Of a stretch of DNA of 39,945 nt, positions 6,796-15,086 are shown piece by piece. This DNA is from Pseudoselenomonas ruminantium (lineage in GTDB: Bacteria > Bacillota > Negativicutes > Selenomonadales > Selenomonadaceae). The stretch's first letter is position 1. The number at the start of each line of letters is the position of its first letter. The translations under genes and the position numbers were made by a program. The notes under the pieces are model-generated. The model ran no database searches. It was not told the DNA's origin and worked only from the letters and a program-made list of their open reading frames with translations. The stretch is taken from positions 1 through 39,945 of the forward strand of contig DFHU01000040.1 of the NCBI GenBank assembly GCA_002373045.1, given 5' to 3'.

Positions 6796-9015
6796 CTACA
6801 TATTGGCATTACTGCCCATTTTTCGCACAACGCTGTAAACATCTTTTACCCGGCGCAGACGCGTGATAATCTGCTTCACCTGCGTGGAGCTGTTTACGTC
6901 CAATCCCAACAGGATGGTCGAGGTCTTGGTATTGCGGTTGGGGTTGGCGTTGATGCTGTGAATGTTGATTTTCATTTCCGTGGGTACAGCCAGGACATTA
7001 GCCAAAATGCCGCTGCGATCGTTGCAGACGATTTCCAGTTCCACCTTGTACTGCTTGTCAAGCCCCACATCCCAGCTGACTTCAATCATGCGCGTGATGT
7101 CGGTATCGGCCAGCACATTGGGGCAGTCGGTCCGATGAACGGATACGCCGCGCCCGCGGGTCACATAGCCCGTAATGGGGTCGCCGGGGATGGGGTTGCA
7201 GCAACGAGCGAGCCGCACCATCAGACCGCTTTCGCCTTCAACCAATACGCCATGGCTGGATTTACTCTTACCTTTGTTGGCCGGTCGCTTCAAAGCCGAC
7301 AGCATCTGTGTGACATCCAGCGGCGTCTTTTCCTTGATTTCTTCCTTATGGAATTCCACCAGACGGGTGAGTATGCCATGCACCGCAATGCCGCCATAGC
7401 CCACAGCCGCCAGCAAGTCATCTTCGCTCAGGATATTGAGCTTCTTAGCTACTTCGAGCAGGCGCCCATCCTTTAATAGTTCCTTGGGCGCATAGCCCAA
7501 ACGCTTGGCCTCCTCGCGGATAAGCTCCATACCCCGCTCGATATTTTCCTCGCGCCGTTCCTTCTTGAACCATGAGCGGATTTTGCTGCGGGTTTCCGAG
7601 GAGGCCACGATATTGAGCCAGTCACGGGACGGGCCGTTATTGGCCTTGTTGGTGACAATGGATACGATATCGCCGTTTTTGAGCTTGTGTTCCAGCGGTA
7701 CCAGTTTGCCGTTGACCTTGGCCCCTACGCAGTGATGCCCCACTTCCGTATGAATGCGGTAAGCAAAGTCAATGGGAATCGAGCCTTTAGGCAAATCCAC
7801 CACATCACCTTTGGGCGTAAAGACAAAGACTTCATCCGAGAAAATATCCACTTTCAGGGCTTCAAAGTATTCCTTGGGGTCGCTTAGTTCCTGCTGGAGA
7901 CTCACCATCTGCCGCAGCCAGTTCATCTTCTGGTCCATGGCGCCGCCCGCCGTCGAGCCCTTGCCGTTTTCCTTGTACTTCCAATGGGCCGCGACACCGA
8001 ACTCCGACACCTCATGCATATGGAAGGTACGAATCTGAATTTCCAGCGGATAGCCGCGTGTCATCACCGTGGTATGCAGCGACTGATAGCCATTGGATTT
8101 CGGCATGGCAATATAATCCTTGAACCGGCCCGGAATCGGCTTCCACATGGCATGGATAACGCCCAATATCCCGTAGCAGTCACGCACGGTTTCCACCAGT
8201 ACGCGGATAGCCGACAAATCATAGATTTCGCTGATATCCTTTTTGTCGCGCAGCATTTTCTTGTAAATGCTGTAAAAATGCTTGGCACGCCCCTTGATTT
8301 CTGCCTTGATGCCCGCCTCGCTGATTTTCTGCTCAATCTGCTCAATAGCCGTATCAATAAACGCCTGCCGTTCCTTGCGCTTTTGCTTGACGTTCTCGAC
8401 CAAATCATAATATTTTTCCGGTTCCAGATAGCGCAGGCAAAGGTCCTCGAGTTCCCACTTGATGTTGGAAATACCCAGACGATTCGCGAGCGGCGCATAG
8501 ATTTCGATGGTTTCCTTGGCAATGCGCTTCTGCTTGTCTTCGCGCATATATTTGAGCGTGCGCATATTATGCAGGCGGTCAGCCAGCTTTACCATGATGA
8601 CGCGGATGTCTTTGGCCATGGCCAAAAACATCTTGCGGTAGTTTTCCAACTGGACTTCTTCCTTGGACTTGTACTTGATGCGGCCCAGTTTCGTCACACC
8701 ATCCACAATCATGGCGACTTCTTCGCCGAACATCTCCGCAATCTGCTCCTTGGTGTAGATGGTATCCTCTACCACATCATGCAGGAGCGCCGCGCTGATG
8801 GTCACATCATCAATATGCAGTTCCGTGAGGATTTCTGCCACATGCAGAGGATGAATGATGTATTCTTCCCCCGACACCCGCACCTGCCCTTTATGTGCAT
8901 CCGCAGCCAAATCATACGCCTTGCGAATCAGGGCAACATCGGCTTTCGGCTCATAGGCGCGCACCGCCGCAAGTATTGACTCTATCGTAACTGGTGCTTT
9001 ATCTTTATCATTCAT
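6796..9015 (-). CDS. relA: Bifunctional (p)ppGpp synthetase/hydrolase (RSH family)
   Basis: Makes and degrades the stringent-response alarmone (p)ppGpp. Domains in order: HD hydrolase (HPLHVAEIL and ALLHDVVEDT, about 55-85), synthetase (GRFKDYIAMPKSNGYQSLHT, about 300-325), TGS (VFVFTPKGDVVDLPKGS), a zinc-finger-like region (RLARCCNPIPGDPI) and C-terminal ACT (VELEIVCNDRSGILANVL). RFKD is the RxKD form of bifunctional Rel/SpoT enzymes rather than the ExDD of synthetase-only RelA, and the HD residues are intact. An in-frame ATG lies seven codons upstream (9036), but AGGAG nine bases before the ATG at 9015 favours the shorter 739 aa form. It follows recJ closely, apparently in one transcript. 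Confidence 0.96.
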   Translation of the reverse strand: MNDKDKAPVTIESILAAVRAYEPKADVALIRKAYDLAADAHKGQVRVSGEEYIIHPLHVAEILTELHIDDVTISAALLHDVVEDTIYTKEQIAEMFGEEVAMIVDGVTKLGRIKYKSKEEVQLENYRKMFLAMAKDIRVIMVKLADRLHNMRTLKYMREDKQKRIAKETIEIYAPLANRLGISNIKWELEDLCLRYLEPEKYYDLVENVKQKRKERQAFIDTAIEQIEQKISEAGIKAEIKGRAKHFYSIYKKMLRDKKDISEIYDLSAIRVLVETVRDCYGILGVIHAMWKPIPGRFKDYIAMPKSNGYQSLHTTVMTRGYPLEIQIRTFHMHEVSEFGVAAHWKYKENGKGSTAGGAMDQKMNWLRQMVSLQQELSDPKEYFEALKVDIFSDEVFVFTPKGDVVDLPKGSIPIDFAYRIHTEVGHHCVGAKVNGKLVPLEHKLKNGDIVSIVTNKANNGPSRDWLNIVASSETRSKIRSWFKKERREENIERGMELIREEAKRLGYAPKELLKDGRLLEVAKKLNILSEDDLLAAVGYGGIAVHGILTRLVEFHKEEIKEKTPLDVTQMLSALKRPANKGKSKSSHGVLVEGESGLMVRLARCCNPIPGDPITGYVTRGRGVSVHRTDCPNVLADTDITRMIEVSWDVGLDKQYKVELEIVCNDRSGILANVLAVPTEMKINIHSINANPNRNTKTSTILLGLDVNSSTQVKQIITRLRRVKDVYSVVRKMGSNANM

Positions 9016-9045
9016 ATCTTCCCGACTCCTTCCCATGTAAATTCC

Positions 9046-11022
9046 TTAGCGGTGCCGCCCATTTCGATAAGTAGGTGAACTCTCCAAATCCATACGCCCG
9101 CTGGCCTTGGGCAGATAATAGCAATTTTCCTGCAAGTCCATACGCAAAAGATTTAATTCCTGAAAAATCCGCAAGCCCAAGCTCATGGTATAAAGGGAAA
9201 TATGACTGCCCCGCTTGCAGAAATCCACCGTAAGTTCCTCGGCGGTATAGGGAATATAATCCTCATGCTGCTGAATCTGATAGAGGAATTTATAAATATC
9301 CACCAACTGCTCACGCTCCGGGAAAATCCGTTCCCCATCAGCGGGGGCAATACTGTCCACCATACATTGCAGACTGCAATTTCCCTGCCATTCATTAACA
9401 GCAGGACTATATACCATATCAATGACTTCGCTGTTCACGATGCCCACATAATCGCTACGGTTCCACAAGAGTGCCGTGACCGGGGCATTTTCCGCCCCCA
9501 CCTGAAAGCGCAGATGCTGACCCTCACGGCCAATGGCCTGCGGCGCCCTGCCCCGAATCCCGCGCACCCCGAAAAGCGGCTTGGGATTAGCCATGCCAAA
9601 CGGCTCTAACTTTGCCAGTTCCTCCACCAGTTCAAAAGTAATCTCCTCAGGCGGAAGTTCCATCTCTACCTTGACCTTGGGCACATAGTCAGCCGGAGTC
9701 AGCGTGCTTGCCGCAACTTCAGCAAAGGCATGCTGAAAATCCTCCAAGTCTTCTTCCCGCACCGACAAACCTGCCGCCTGCGAATGACCGCCAAACTGCA
9801 GGATATGATCTTTACAGGCACTTAGTGCCTCATACATATGCAGCCCCTCGATACTACGGCAGGAACCTTTGCAAATGCCATCGTCCTGCCGGCTGAAGAC
9901 AATCGTCGGCTTATAATACTTATCCACAAGCCGTGAAGCTACAATGCCGATAACGCCGGGATTCCACTTTTCCCCGGCCACGACAATGGCCGGCAGATTA
10001 TTCACATCCACACCGGCAAGCTCCGCTTCTGCCTTGGCGAGAATATCCTGCTCAATCGTCTGCCGCTGGCTGTTGAGCATATCCAGCTCCATTGCCAAAG
10101 ATTCAGCCACGGCATGATCCTTAGTCAGGAGCAGCTCTACTCCCTTGCGGGCCGAACCGATACGCCCGGCCGCATTCAGCCGGGGCGCCAGCCGAAAGCC
10201 CACATGACCGGTATTTAACTCCTCGTCGCGAATATCGGAAACCTCCACCAAGGCCCGCATTCCCGCAAAAGAAGAATGCCGCATCTTTTTGAGGCCTGCC
10301 GCCACAATCTTGCGGTTCTCACCAATAAGCGGTACAATATCGGCCACAGTCCCCAGCGCCACGATTTCCAAATCCTGCGCATAACTTTGACCATGTATTT
10401 CCTGCCATAAAGCCTGACAGAGCTTAAAGGCCACGCCTACTCCGGCTAGGTTTTTATCCGGATAAGGGCAGTCCTCCCGATGGGGATTGAGCACCGCCAA
10501 AGCAGGGGGCAATTTTTCGCCCGGCAAATGATGGTCGGTTACAACGATATCCAATTTCCCAGCCATAGCTGCCACATCATCTACCGAAGCAATACCGCAG
10601 TCCACAGACACCAACAGCTTTGCGCCATTTTCGGCAATGCTCTGCAGCGCAGGCAGGTTAAAGCCATACCCTTCCTTTTCCCGATGGGGAATATAAAAAT
10701 CCACCTTTGCGCCCAAAGCCCGGAGATTATGCACGAGCAAAGTTGTGGCCGTCATGCCGTCCACATCATAGTCCCCATAGACCATGATATTTTCTTCATT
10801 ATCTATGGCTGCTGTTATCCGCGCTACAGCCTTATCCATATCCTTCATCATAAAAGGGTCATAAAAAGGCTGCTTTTCCGGCTGCAAAAATACTTCTGCT
10901 GCCTCCTTGGTGCATATTCCGCGATTCCATAATATATTGGCCAGACTCTTGGTCACGCCCAATTCTCTGGCAAAATCAGCCGCTTCCGGTGCAGCGGCAC
11001 TTAACTTCCATTCTTTTAACAT
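9046..11022 (-). CDS. recJ: Single-stranded-DNA-specific 5'-3' exonuclease RecJ
   Basis: Degrades single-stranded DNA 5' to 3' in recombination and mismatch repair. The DHH phosphoesterase metal-binding motifs are all visible: VYGDYDVDGMTATTLL (81-96), VSVDCG (138-143), VTDHH (161-165), RLAPRLNAAGR and, in DHHA1, GGHSQAAGLSV. An OB-fold follows (about 450-560), and the C-terminal ~90 residues form the extra domain seen in many Firmicute RecJ proteins. At 658 aa it is longer than E. coli RecJ and shorter than Bacillus RecJ. GGGAG nine bases upstream supports the ATG at 11022. It is first in a recJ-rel operon. Confidence 0.96.
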   Translation of the reverse strand: MLKEWKLSAAAPEAADFARELGVTKSLANILWNRGICTKEAAEVFLQPEKQPFYDPFMMKDMDKAVARITAAIDNEENIMVYGDYDVDGMTATTLLVHNLRALGAKVDFYIPHREKEGYGFNLPALQSIAENGAKLLVSVDCGIASVDDVAAMAGKLDIVVTDHHLPGEKLPPALAVLNPHREDCPYPDKNLAGVGVAFKLCQALWQEIHGQSYAQDLEIVALGTVADIVPLIGENRKIVAAGLKKMRHSSFAGMRALVEVSDIRDEELNTGHVGFRLAPRLNAAGRIGSARKGVELLLTKDHAVAESLAMELDMLNSQRQTIEQDILAKAEAELAGVDVNNLPAIVVAGEKWNPGVIGIVASRLVDKYYKPTIVFSRQDDGICKGSCRSIEGLHMYEALSACKDHILQFGGHSQAAGLSVREEDLEDFQHAFAEVAASTLTPADYVPKVKVEMELPPEEITFELVEELAKLEPFGMANPKPLFGVRGIRGRAPQAIGREGQHLRFQVGAENAPVTALLWNRSDYVGIVNSEVIDMVYSPAVNEWQGNCSLQCMVDSIAPADGERIFPEREQLVDIYKFLYQIQQHEDYIPYTAEELTVDFCKRGSHISLYTMSLGLRIFQELNLLRMDLQENCYYLPKASGRMDLESSPTYRNGRHR

Positions 11023-11042
11023 ACTTTACACTCCCGGATAAT

Positions 11043-11071
11043 ATCTTATCTTATTTTGTATTCGCCGTAAA
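11043..11071 (-). promoter_or_regulatory. Candidate promoter of recJ-rel
   Basis: On the minus strand TTTACG (11071-11066), a 17-base spacer, then TAAGAT (11048-11043). The predicted start site falls about 10-15 bases before the recJ ribosome binding site. The match to consensus is moderate. Confidence 0.35.
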
Positions 11072-11107
11072 TGATAATTTTTCCTTTTAATGAAAAAAGC
11101 TGTCATG

Positions 11108-11113
11108 TATAAT
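11108..11113 (+). promoter_or_regulatory. Candidate -10 box for the DUF192 gene
   Basis: A perfect TATAAT 38 bases before the chosen ATG at 11151. The -35 region (TTTTAA at 11085-11090) is poor. It shares the 128-base gap with the divergent recJ promoter. Confidence 0.4.
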
Positions 11114-11150
11114 GAACATACACGACAACTTTTATGAAAACGGTGATATC

Positions 11151-11459
11151 ATGCAATTACAAATCGAAACAGCCGATACATTCTTCGCCCGCTTCCGCGG
11201 CCTGATGCTGCGCAAACGGCTTCCTGCAGGCCACGGCCTCTTAATTGCCCCTTGCAACAGCATCCATATGTGCTTTATGCGCTTTGCCATTGACGCGATT
11301 TTCATTGACAAAGACTACAGGGTGCTGAAAATTGCCCGCAATGTAAAACCGTGGATTGGGGTGGCGTGGTGCTGGAAAGCCTGGGGCGTGGTTGAAGTCA
11401 GCGCGGGAGAGGCTAAAGATTTACAGACAGGCAGCCTGCTCCCTCATTCCTTCACATGA
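11151..11459 (+). CDS. DUF192 family protein, 102 aa
   Basis: A small DUF192-fold protein of unknown function. Family hallmarks: the A-T-F-x-x-R-F-R-G-L-M-L-R start, GHGLLIAPCNSIHMCFMRFAIDAIFIDKDYRVL, and the C-terminal VVEVSAGEAKDL. The frame is open from an ATG at 11112, but family alignment and a GGTGAT sequence before 11151 favour the shorter form. There is no signal peptide, whereas many DUF192 proteins are exported, so this would be cytoplasmic. Its last 16 bases overlap, tail to tail, the end of the converging membrane-protein gene at 11444. Confidence 0.85.
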   Translation: MQLQIETADTFFARFRGLMLRKRLPAGHGLLIAPCNSIHMCFMRFAIDAIFIDKDYRVLKIARNVKPWIGVAWCWKAWGVVEVSAGEAKDLQTGSLLPHSFT

Positions 11460-13099
11460 TACAAGCAAAATTCCTGCTCATCTTTTGTTTGATAATGCAG
11501 TACCAATTCATAATTTTCATCACTTGGCAAATAGGTATACATAATACTATTTTCACTTACTAAAATATAATTGAAATCATACCAGGATAAAAATGTCCGG
11601 TAATCCGTCTTTCCCGTTTCTAACGAGTAATATTCATAGAATACATCTCTTTGTTTATTATTACTTGGTAAAAAAACTTCTGCTCTTGTATCAAGGAAAC
11701 AACGTAATCCTCGGAATTCCGGATATGGGCCATCATTATACCCTGTCCATAACCGAACATTTCTGCTATCTTCATGTTCCAATATGTAATCTACAGCTTT
11801 TGCCGAGTTTGAAGGCTCTTTAAAATCCAATGATTTATGTCCTACAGAAATTAGGATAAAAAAACATAGGATAAAGGTTATTGTAACATACCCACAGCGC
11901 AGAAATACATCCTTTACAAAATGCAGTCTTCCATATTTCCATTCTGCAGTCAAAAACACGAGCAACGAAATAAATACAACAGAAACGATTATTATCCCCA
12001 AAGAGTCAAATGCCGTACAGATATATTCCCACCTTTTGACAATGGCCCAAACAAAAACGCCACTAATCATAAGAATGAGCAATTTTCGTAAGCGCAAATC
12101 ATGAGAAGCGGTATTTTCCCAACTAAATCCCTGCCAATTCCGATATACATAAGCCAAAGGATAAAGCCCTACGGCTAAGAATAAATACAAGCTTCTATTT
12201 GACGACAGTGCCATCACCATCGTACCCACAGTGAGCAACATATGGCTTATCATCAGTTTGTGCCGCACATATATGGCAATCACAAATAAAAATAACAGAT
12301 GTACGACTATCCCCAAGCCTGACCTAAGGGTTATTGGTCTCATTTCACTTACAATATTAGAAATCATATCATAACCATAGGACCGAAAAACATAGGTCAT
12401 AGCCTCCAGCCCGTAAGGATTAGCAAAACCAGCTAGTACAATCAAAACAAAAATTGCACAAAGATAATATAAATCCACCTTTTTTTCTTTAGCAAAATAC
12501 CCTTTTATATCATATCGAGCCAAGTGTTCAGTAAAAAACGGCAGTAAAAAAACAATCATCATCGGCCACATAGCAGCATGAAGATTAATCAGTAAAATCG
12601 ATAAAAAGGGAAATAATAGCAAGCAGATTTTATCACTACTCTTCCGCATATACTCCAATCCAATAATTTCAATGATAAATATCAATGTCGAAAATATCTG
12701 CGGACGATTTGTTATAAATAGAAAACATATAAATACTCCAGCAATACTTGACAAAACCATTGCTGCATCTTTATTATCATTCGATACTAGCATACCAAGG
12801 CGATAAACAGCATAAATATTCATTATTGCCACAGGATATAGTAATAGCATCAATCCATCAACGCCAAAACATTTATATATTTCCCAAAAGATAACTCCCG
12901 TAAGCCATTGCTGCATGACAAAAGAAAAATTTTCATGTATGGTGAATGGTTCAATATGCGGAATGCCGTGTTCCATCACATAGCGGCCATGATTAAGCAA
13001 AAACCAACAATCATTATCCAGGGTGCTGCTCAGAAGAAGCAGACCTGCGAACATACAGGCATAAAATATGATATTGTTTTCCAGTTGTTTAATTTTCAT
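11444..13099 (-). CDS. Polytopic membrane protein resembling a GT-C glycosyltransferase
   Basis: A 551 aa protein with about 11-13 hydrophobic segments and a soluble C-terminal domain (about 430-551). After the first membrane segment the outer loop has an acidic LDNDCWFLLNHGRYVMEHG followed by PHIEPFT. This kind of Asp-bearing first loop is characteristic of GT-C enzymes, which use polyprenyl-phosphate sugars on the outer face of the membrane. The C-terminal domain (VRLWTGYNDGPYPEF, FLDTRAEVF) resembles the extracytoplasmic domain in other predicted GT-C proteins. Its ATG lies inside the end of the upstream FAD-protein gene (11-base overlap) behind AAAGGAATATC. It ends the run that begins with the tad genes. 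The sugar and acceptor are unknown; another membrane polymer function is possible. Confidence 0.7.
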   Translation of the reverse strand: MKIKQLENNIIFYACMFAGLLLLSSTLDNDCWFLLNHGRYVMEHGIPHIEPFTIHENFSFVMQQWLTGVIFWEIYKCFGVDGLMLLLYPVAIMNIYAVYRLGMLVSNDNKDAAMVLSSIAGVFICFLFITNRPQIFSTLIFIIEIIGLEYMRKSSDKICLLLFPFLSILLINLHAAMWPMMIVFLLPFFTEHLARYDIKGYFAKEKKVDLYYLCAIFVLIVLAGFANPYGLEAMTYVFRSYGYDMISNIVSEMRPITLRSGLGIVVHLLFLFVIAIYVRHKLMISHMLLTVGTMVMALSSNRSLYLFLAVGLYPLAYVYRNWQGFSWENTASHDLRLRKLLILMISGVFVWAIVKRWEYICTAFDSLGIIIVSVVFISLLVFLTAEWKYGRLHFVKDVFLRCGYVTITFILCFFILISVGHKSLDFKEPSNSAKAVDYILEHEDSRNVRLWTGYNDGPYPEFRGLRCFLDTRAEVFLPSNNKQRDVFYEYYSLETGKTDYRTFLSWYDFNYILVSENSIMYTYLPSDENYELVLHYQTKDEQEFCLYHVKE

Positions 13100-14633
13100 G
13101 ATATTCCTTTTCCGTATTTACATTCCATATATTCTTTTTGCTATAATTCCTATCTTTGAGCACGTTTACCGCCTCGATAGCGGTCATCATCGAATGGTCC
13201 ATATTATTATACCGATGCTGTCCATTACGCCCTATACAGTATAGATTTTCTATAGAATCCAGATATTTTCTAACAACAGCGAAGTCTTTATACCGCCCAA
13301 AATAGGCCGGATAAGCCTTCGGCACATGAATACAGACACTATCCTCCACATCCTCAGCAGAGATAACGCCTATACGTTCCAACTCCCCAATTGCAAATTG
13401 GATAAATTCCTCATTAGGCATTGTCCATTTATCATCATTTTCCTGGCAAAAGTATTCCAGCCCCAGCCAGACTTTATGCGCCGGGTCCTGCACCAAATAG
13501 GGCGACCAATTATTAAATATCTGCAGACGTCCAATTTTTACATCCGGCTCCTGAATATAAATCCAGCAATCCGGAACGATATTACCCAAAGTTTTGATTT
13601 TCGTCGTATTTTTTAACTTTAATTTATCCACCAAAACCCCAACTGTAATAAAGTCGCGGTATAACAAACCATCTGCTACATCCTTTACCTCAGCAGGAAG
13701 ATTATCATCCTGTATATCACGAACTAAATCCTTAATGGGCATACTGGATATTATATAATCCGCATGCCAAACTTCTATCTCCCTATCCTGCTGTGTTTTC
13801 ACCCCGACTATTCGGCCTTTTTCTCGAATTAGTTCCTGCACTGCACAGTTCAGATAAATTTCGCCGCCTTGCTTTTCGATTTCGACCTTCATTTTTTGCC
13901 ATAACTGTCCAGGGCCGTACTTAGGATAATAAAAATGATCAATCAAGGATGTTTCTACTTTATGCGAACGGATATGCAGTACTTGCGCCACAAAATGCGC
14001 GAGCATCTTATATACGGACACCCCCTTTATCCGCTGGCTTCCCCAGGAAGCATCAATTTCAGCCGGATAGCGGCCCCATACCTTATGGGTATAGTCTTTA
14101 AAAAACATTTTATATAATTTTTTCCCAAAGCGGTTAATCATAAAATTTTCCAAATTGTTTTCGGGAAGTTTGACAAACACAGCCTTTATGTAACTTACTA
14201 TGACCAGCATTAAACGCACAAGGCCAAGATTAACAATCGTATTTATCCCCAACGAAATCGGATAATCAAAAAAACGCCTCATATACAAAATCCGTGATAT
14301 ACGATGCCGGTTAAGCATAACCTCATCCGCTGTCTCAGGGTCAGGACCATTATCCTGCAACTGACAATTCCGTTTTAGCAGTTTATCATCCATGGCCTTT
14401 TTCCCCTGTACAGGCAGAAGTTTCTCCCATAAATCAACAATCTCCTGATTCTTCGAGAAAAAGCGATGGCCGCCAATATCCATTCGATTGCCTTTGTATT
14501 CTACAGTACGTGCTATACCACCTACAAAATCCTCTTTTTCGATTATAATGGGATGTATATCCGTTTCCTTTAACAAACAATACGCTGCCGTCAATCCTGC
14601 CGGGCCTGCTCCAATAATTATTGCTTTCTTCAT
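13089..14633 (-). CDS. FAD-dependent oxidoreductase, UDP-galactopyranose-mutase-like
   Basis: A 514 aa flavoprotein. The N-terminal dinucleotide-binding motif is AIIIGAGPAGLTAAYCL, followed by the FAD-ribose acid in IIIEKEDFVGG and the amine-oxidase/UGM signature RMDIGGHRFFSK. The second half has a typical FAD closing segment (ENLYCIGRNGQHRYNNMDHSM). It is longer than classical UGM (about 370-390 aa) and closer to the protoporphyrinogen-oxidase-like flavoproteins often found in polysaccharide and glycolipid clusters. Position between gtrA and a GT-C-like gene supports a role in making or modifying an activated sugar or lipid-linked intermediate. AGGAG stands 13 bases before the ATG, a rather long spacing. 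The exact reaction is not determined. Confidence 0.75.
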   Translation of the reverse strand: MKKAIIIGAGPAGLTAAYCLLKETDIHPIIIEKEDFVGGIARTVEYKGNRMDIGGHRFFSKNQEIVDLWEKLLPVQGKKAMDDKLLKRNCQLQDNGPDPETADEVMLNRHRISRILYMRRFFDYPISLGINTIVNLGLVRLMLVIVSYIKAVFVKLPENNLENFMINRFGKKLYKMFFKDYTHKVWGRYPAEIDASWGSQRIKGVSVYKMLAHFVAQVLHIRSHKVETSLIDHFYYPKYGPGQLWQKMKVEIEKQGGEIYLNCAVQELIREKGRIVGVKTQQDREIEVWHADYIISSMPIKDLVRDIQDDNLPAEVKDVADGLLYRDFITVGVLVDKLKLKNTTKIKTLGNIVPDCWIYIQEPDVKIGRLQIFNNWSPYLVQDPAHKVWLGLEYFCQENDDKWTMPNEEFIQFAIGELERIGVISAEDVEDSVCIHVPKAYPAYFGRYKDFAVVRKYLDSIENLYCIGRNGQHRYNNMDHSMMTAIEAVNVLKDRNYSKKNIWNVNTEKEYHEN

Positions 14634-14653
14634 CTAGTTCAAAATACTCCTAC

Positions 14654-15079
14654 TTAAAATACAAATACTTTTCTCGCCCAGTAATTCCACAAAAATACAA
14701 TTGCTGTTACTACGATTTTCGACCATAAATAATAGATACCGATAAAATCTACACCGATAAACATTCCCAACTCGGTTAATCCTAACCCGGTTATCCCTAT
14801 CATAATAATTTTAATATAGTCATGTATAACTAAGCTCTGCTTATCCTTCCCTCCTTCTTTATCAATGAACACATATTTTACCGATAGATAGGTATTCAAC
14901 ATAATGCCACCTAAAAAGCCTAAAGCGGTTGCTAGATATAGGCTACCTGCGAAACAGGCCATTAATGCATTATGGGCTAACATTAATATCACAAAATCTA
15001 GCAAAAAAGAAACTGCTCCGACCACAGCATAACGGCACAATTCCGGAAAATACACCTTATCCGCCCCCATCGTTGACAA
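14654..15079 (-). CDS. GtrA-like membrane protein
   Basis: A 141 aa protein with four predicted membrane helices and the GtrA signature FxRYxxVGxxSFLLDF (here LCRYAVVGAVSFLLDFVIL) near residues 15-33, plus the end motif NYWARKVFVF. GtrA-family proteins are thought to help flip or handle polyprenyl-phosphate sugars for surface glycosylation. The frame starts with TTG at 15079; an ATG three codons downstream (15070) is equally plausible and neither has a strong ribosome binding site. It starts only seven bases after the tadG-like stop, so it is probably co-transcribed with the tad operon. Confidence 0.85.
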   Translation of the reverse strand: MSTMGADKVYFPELCRYAVVGAVSFLLDFVILMLAHNALMACFAGSLYLATALGFLGGIMLNTYLSVKYVFIDKEGGKDKQSLVIHDYIKIIMIGITGLGLTELGMFIGVDFIGIYYLWSKIVVTAIVFLWNYWARKVFVF

Positions 15080-15086
15080 ATTCTTT

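Noticed and set aside
7984..8979. 331-codon open frame opposite the rel gene
   Set aside because: Antisense shadow of a strongly conserved RSH gene; no start signals or recognisable domain.
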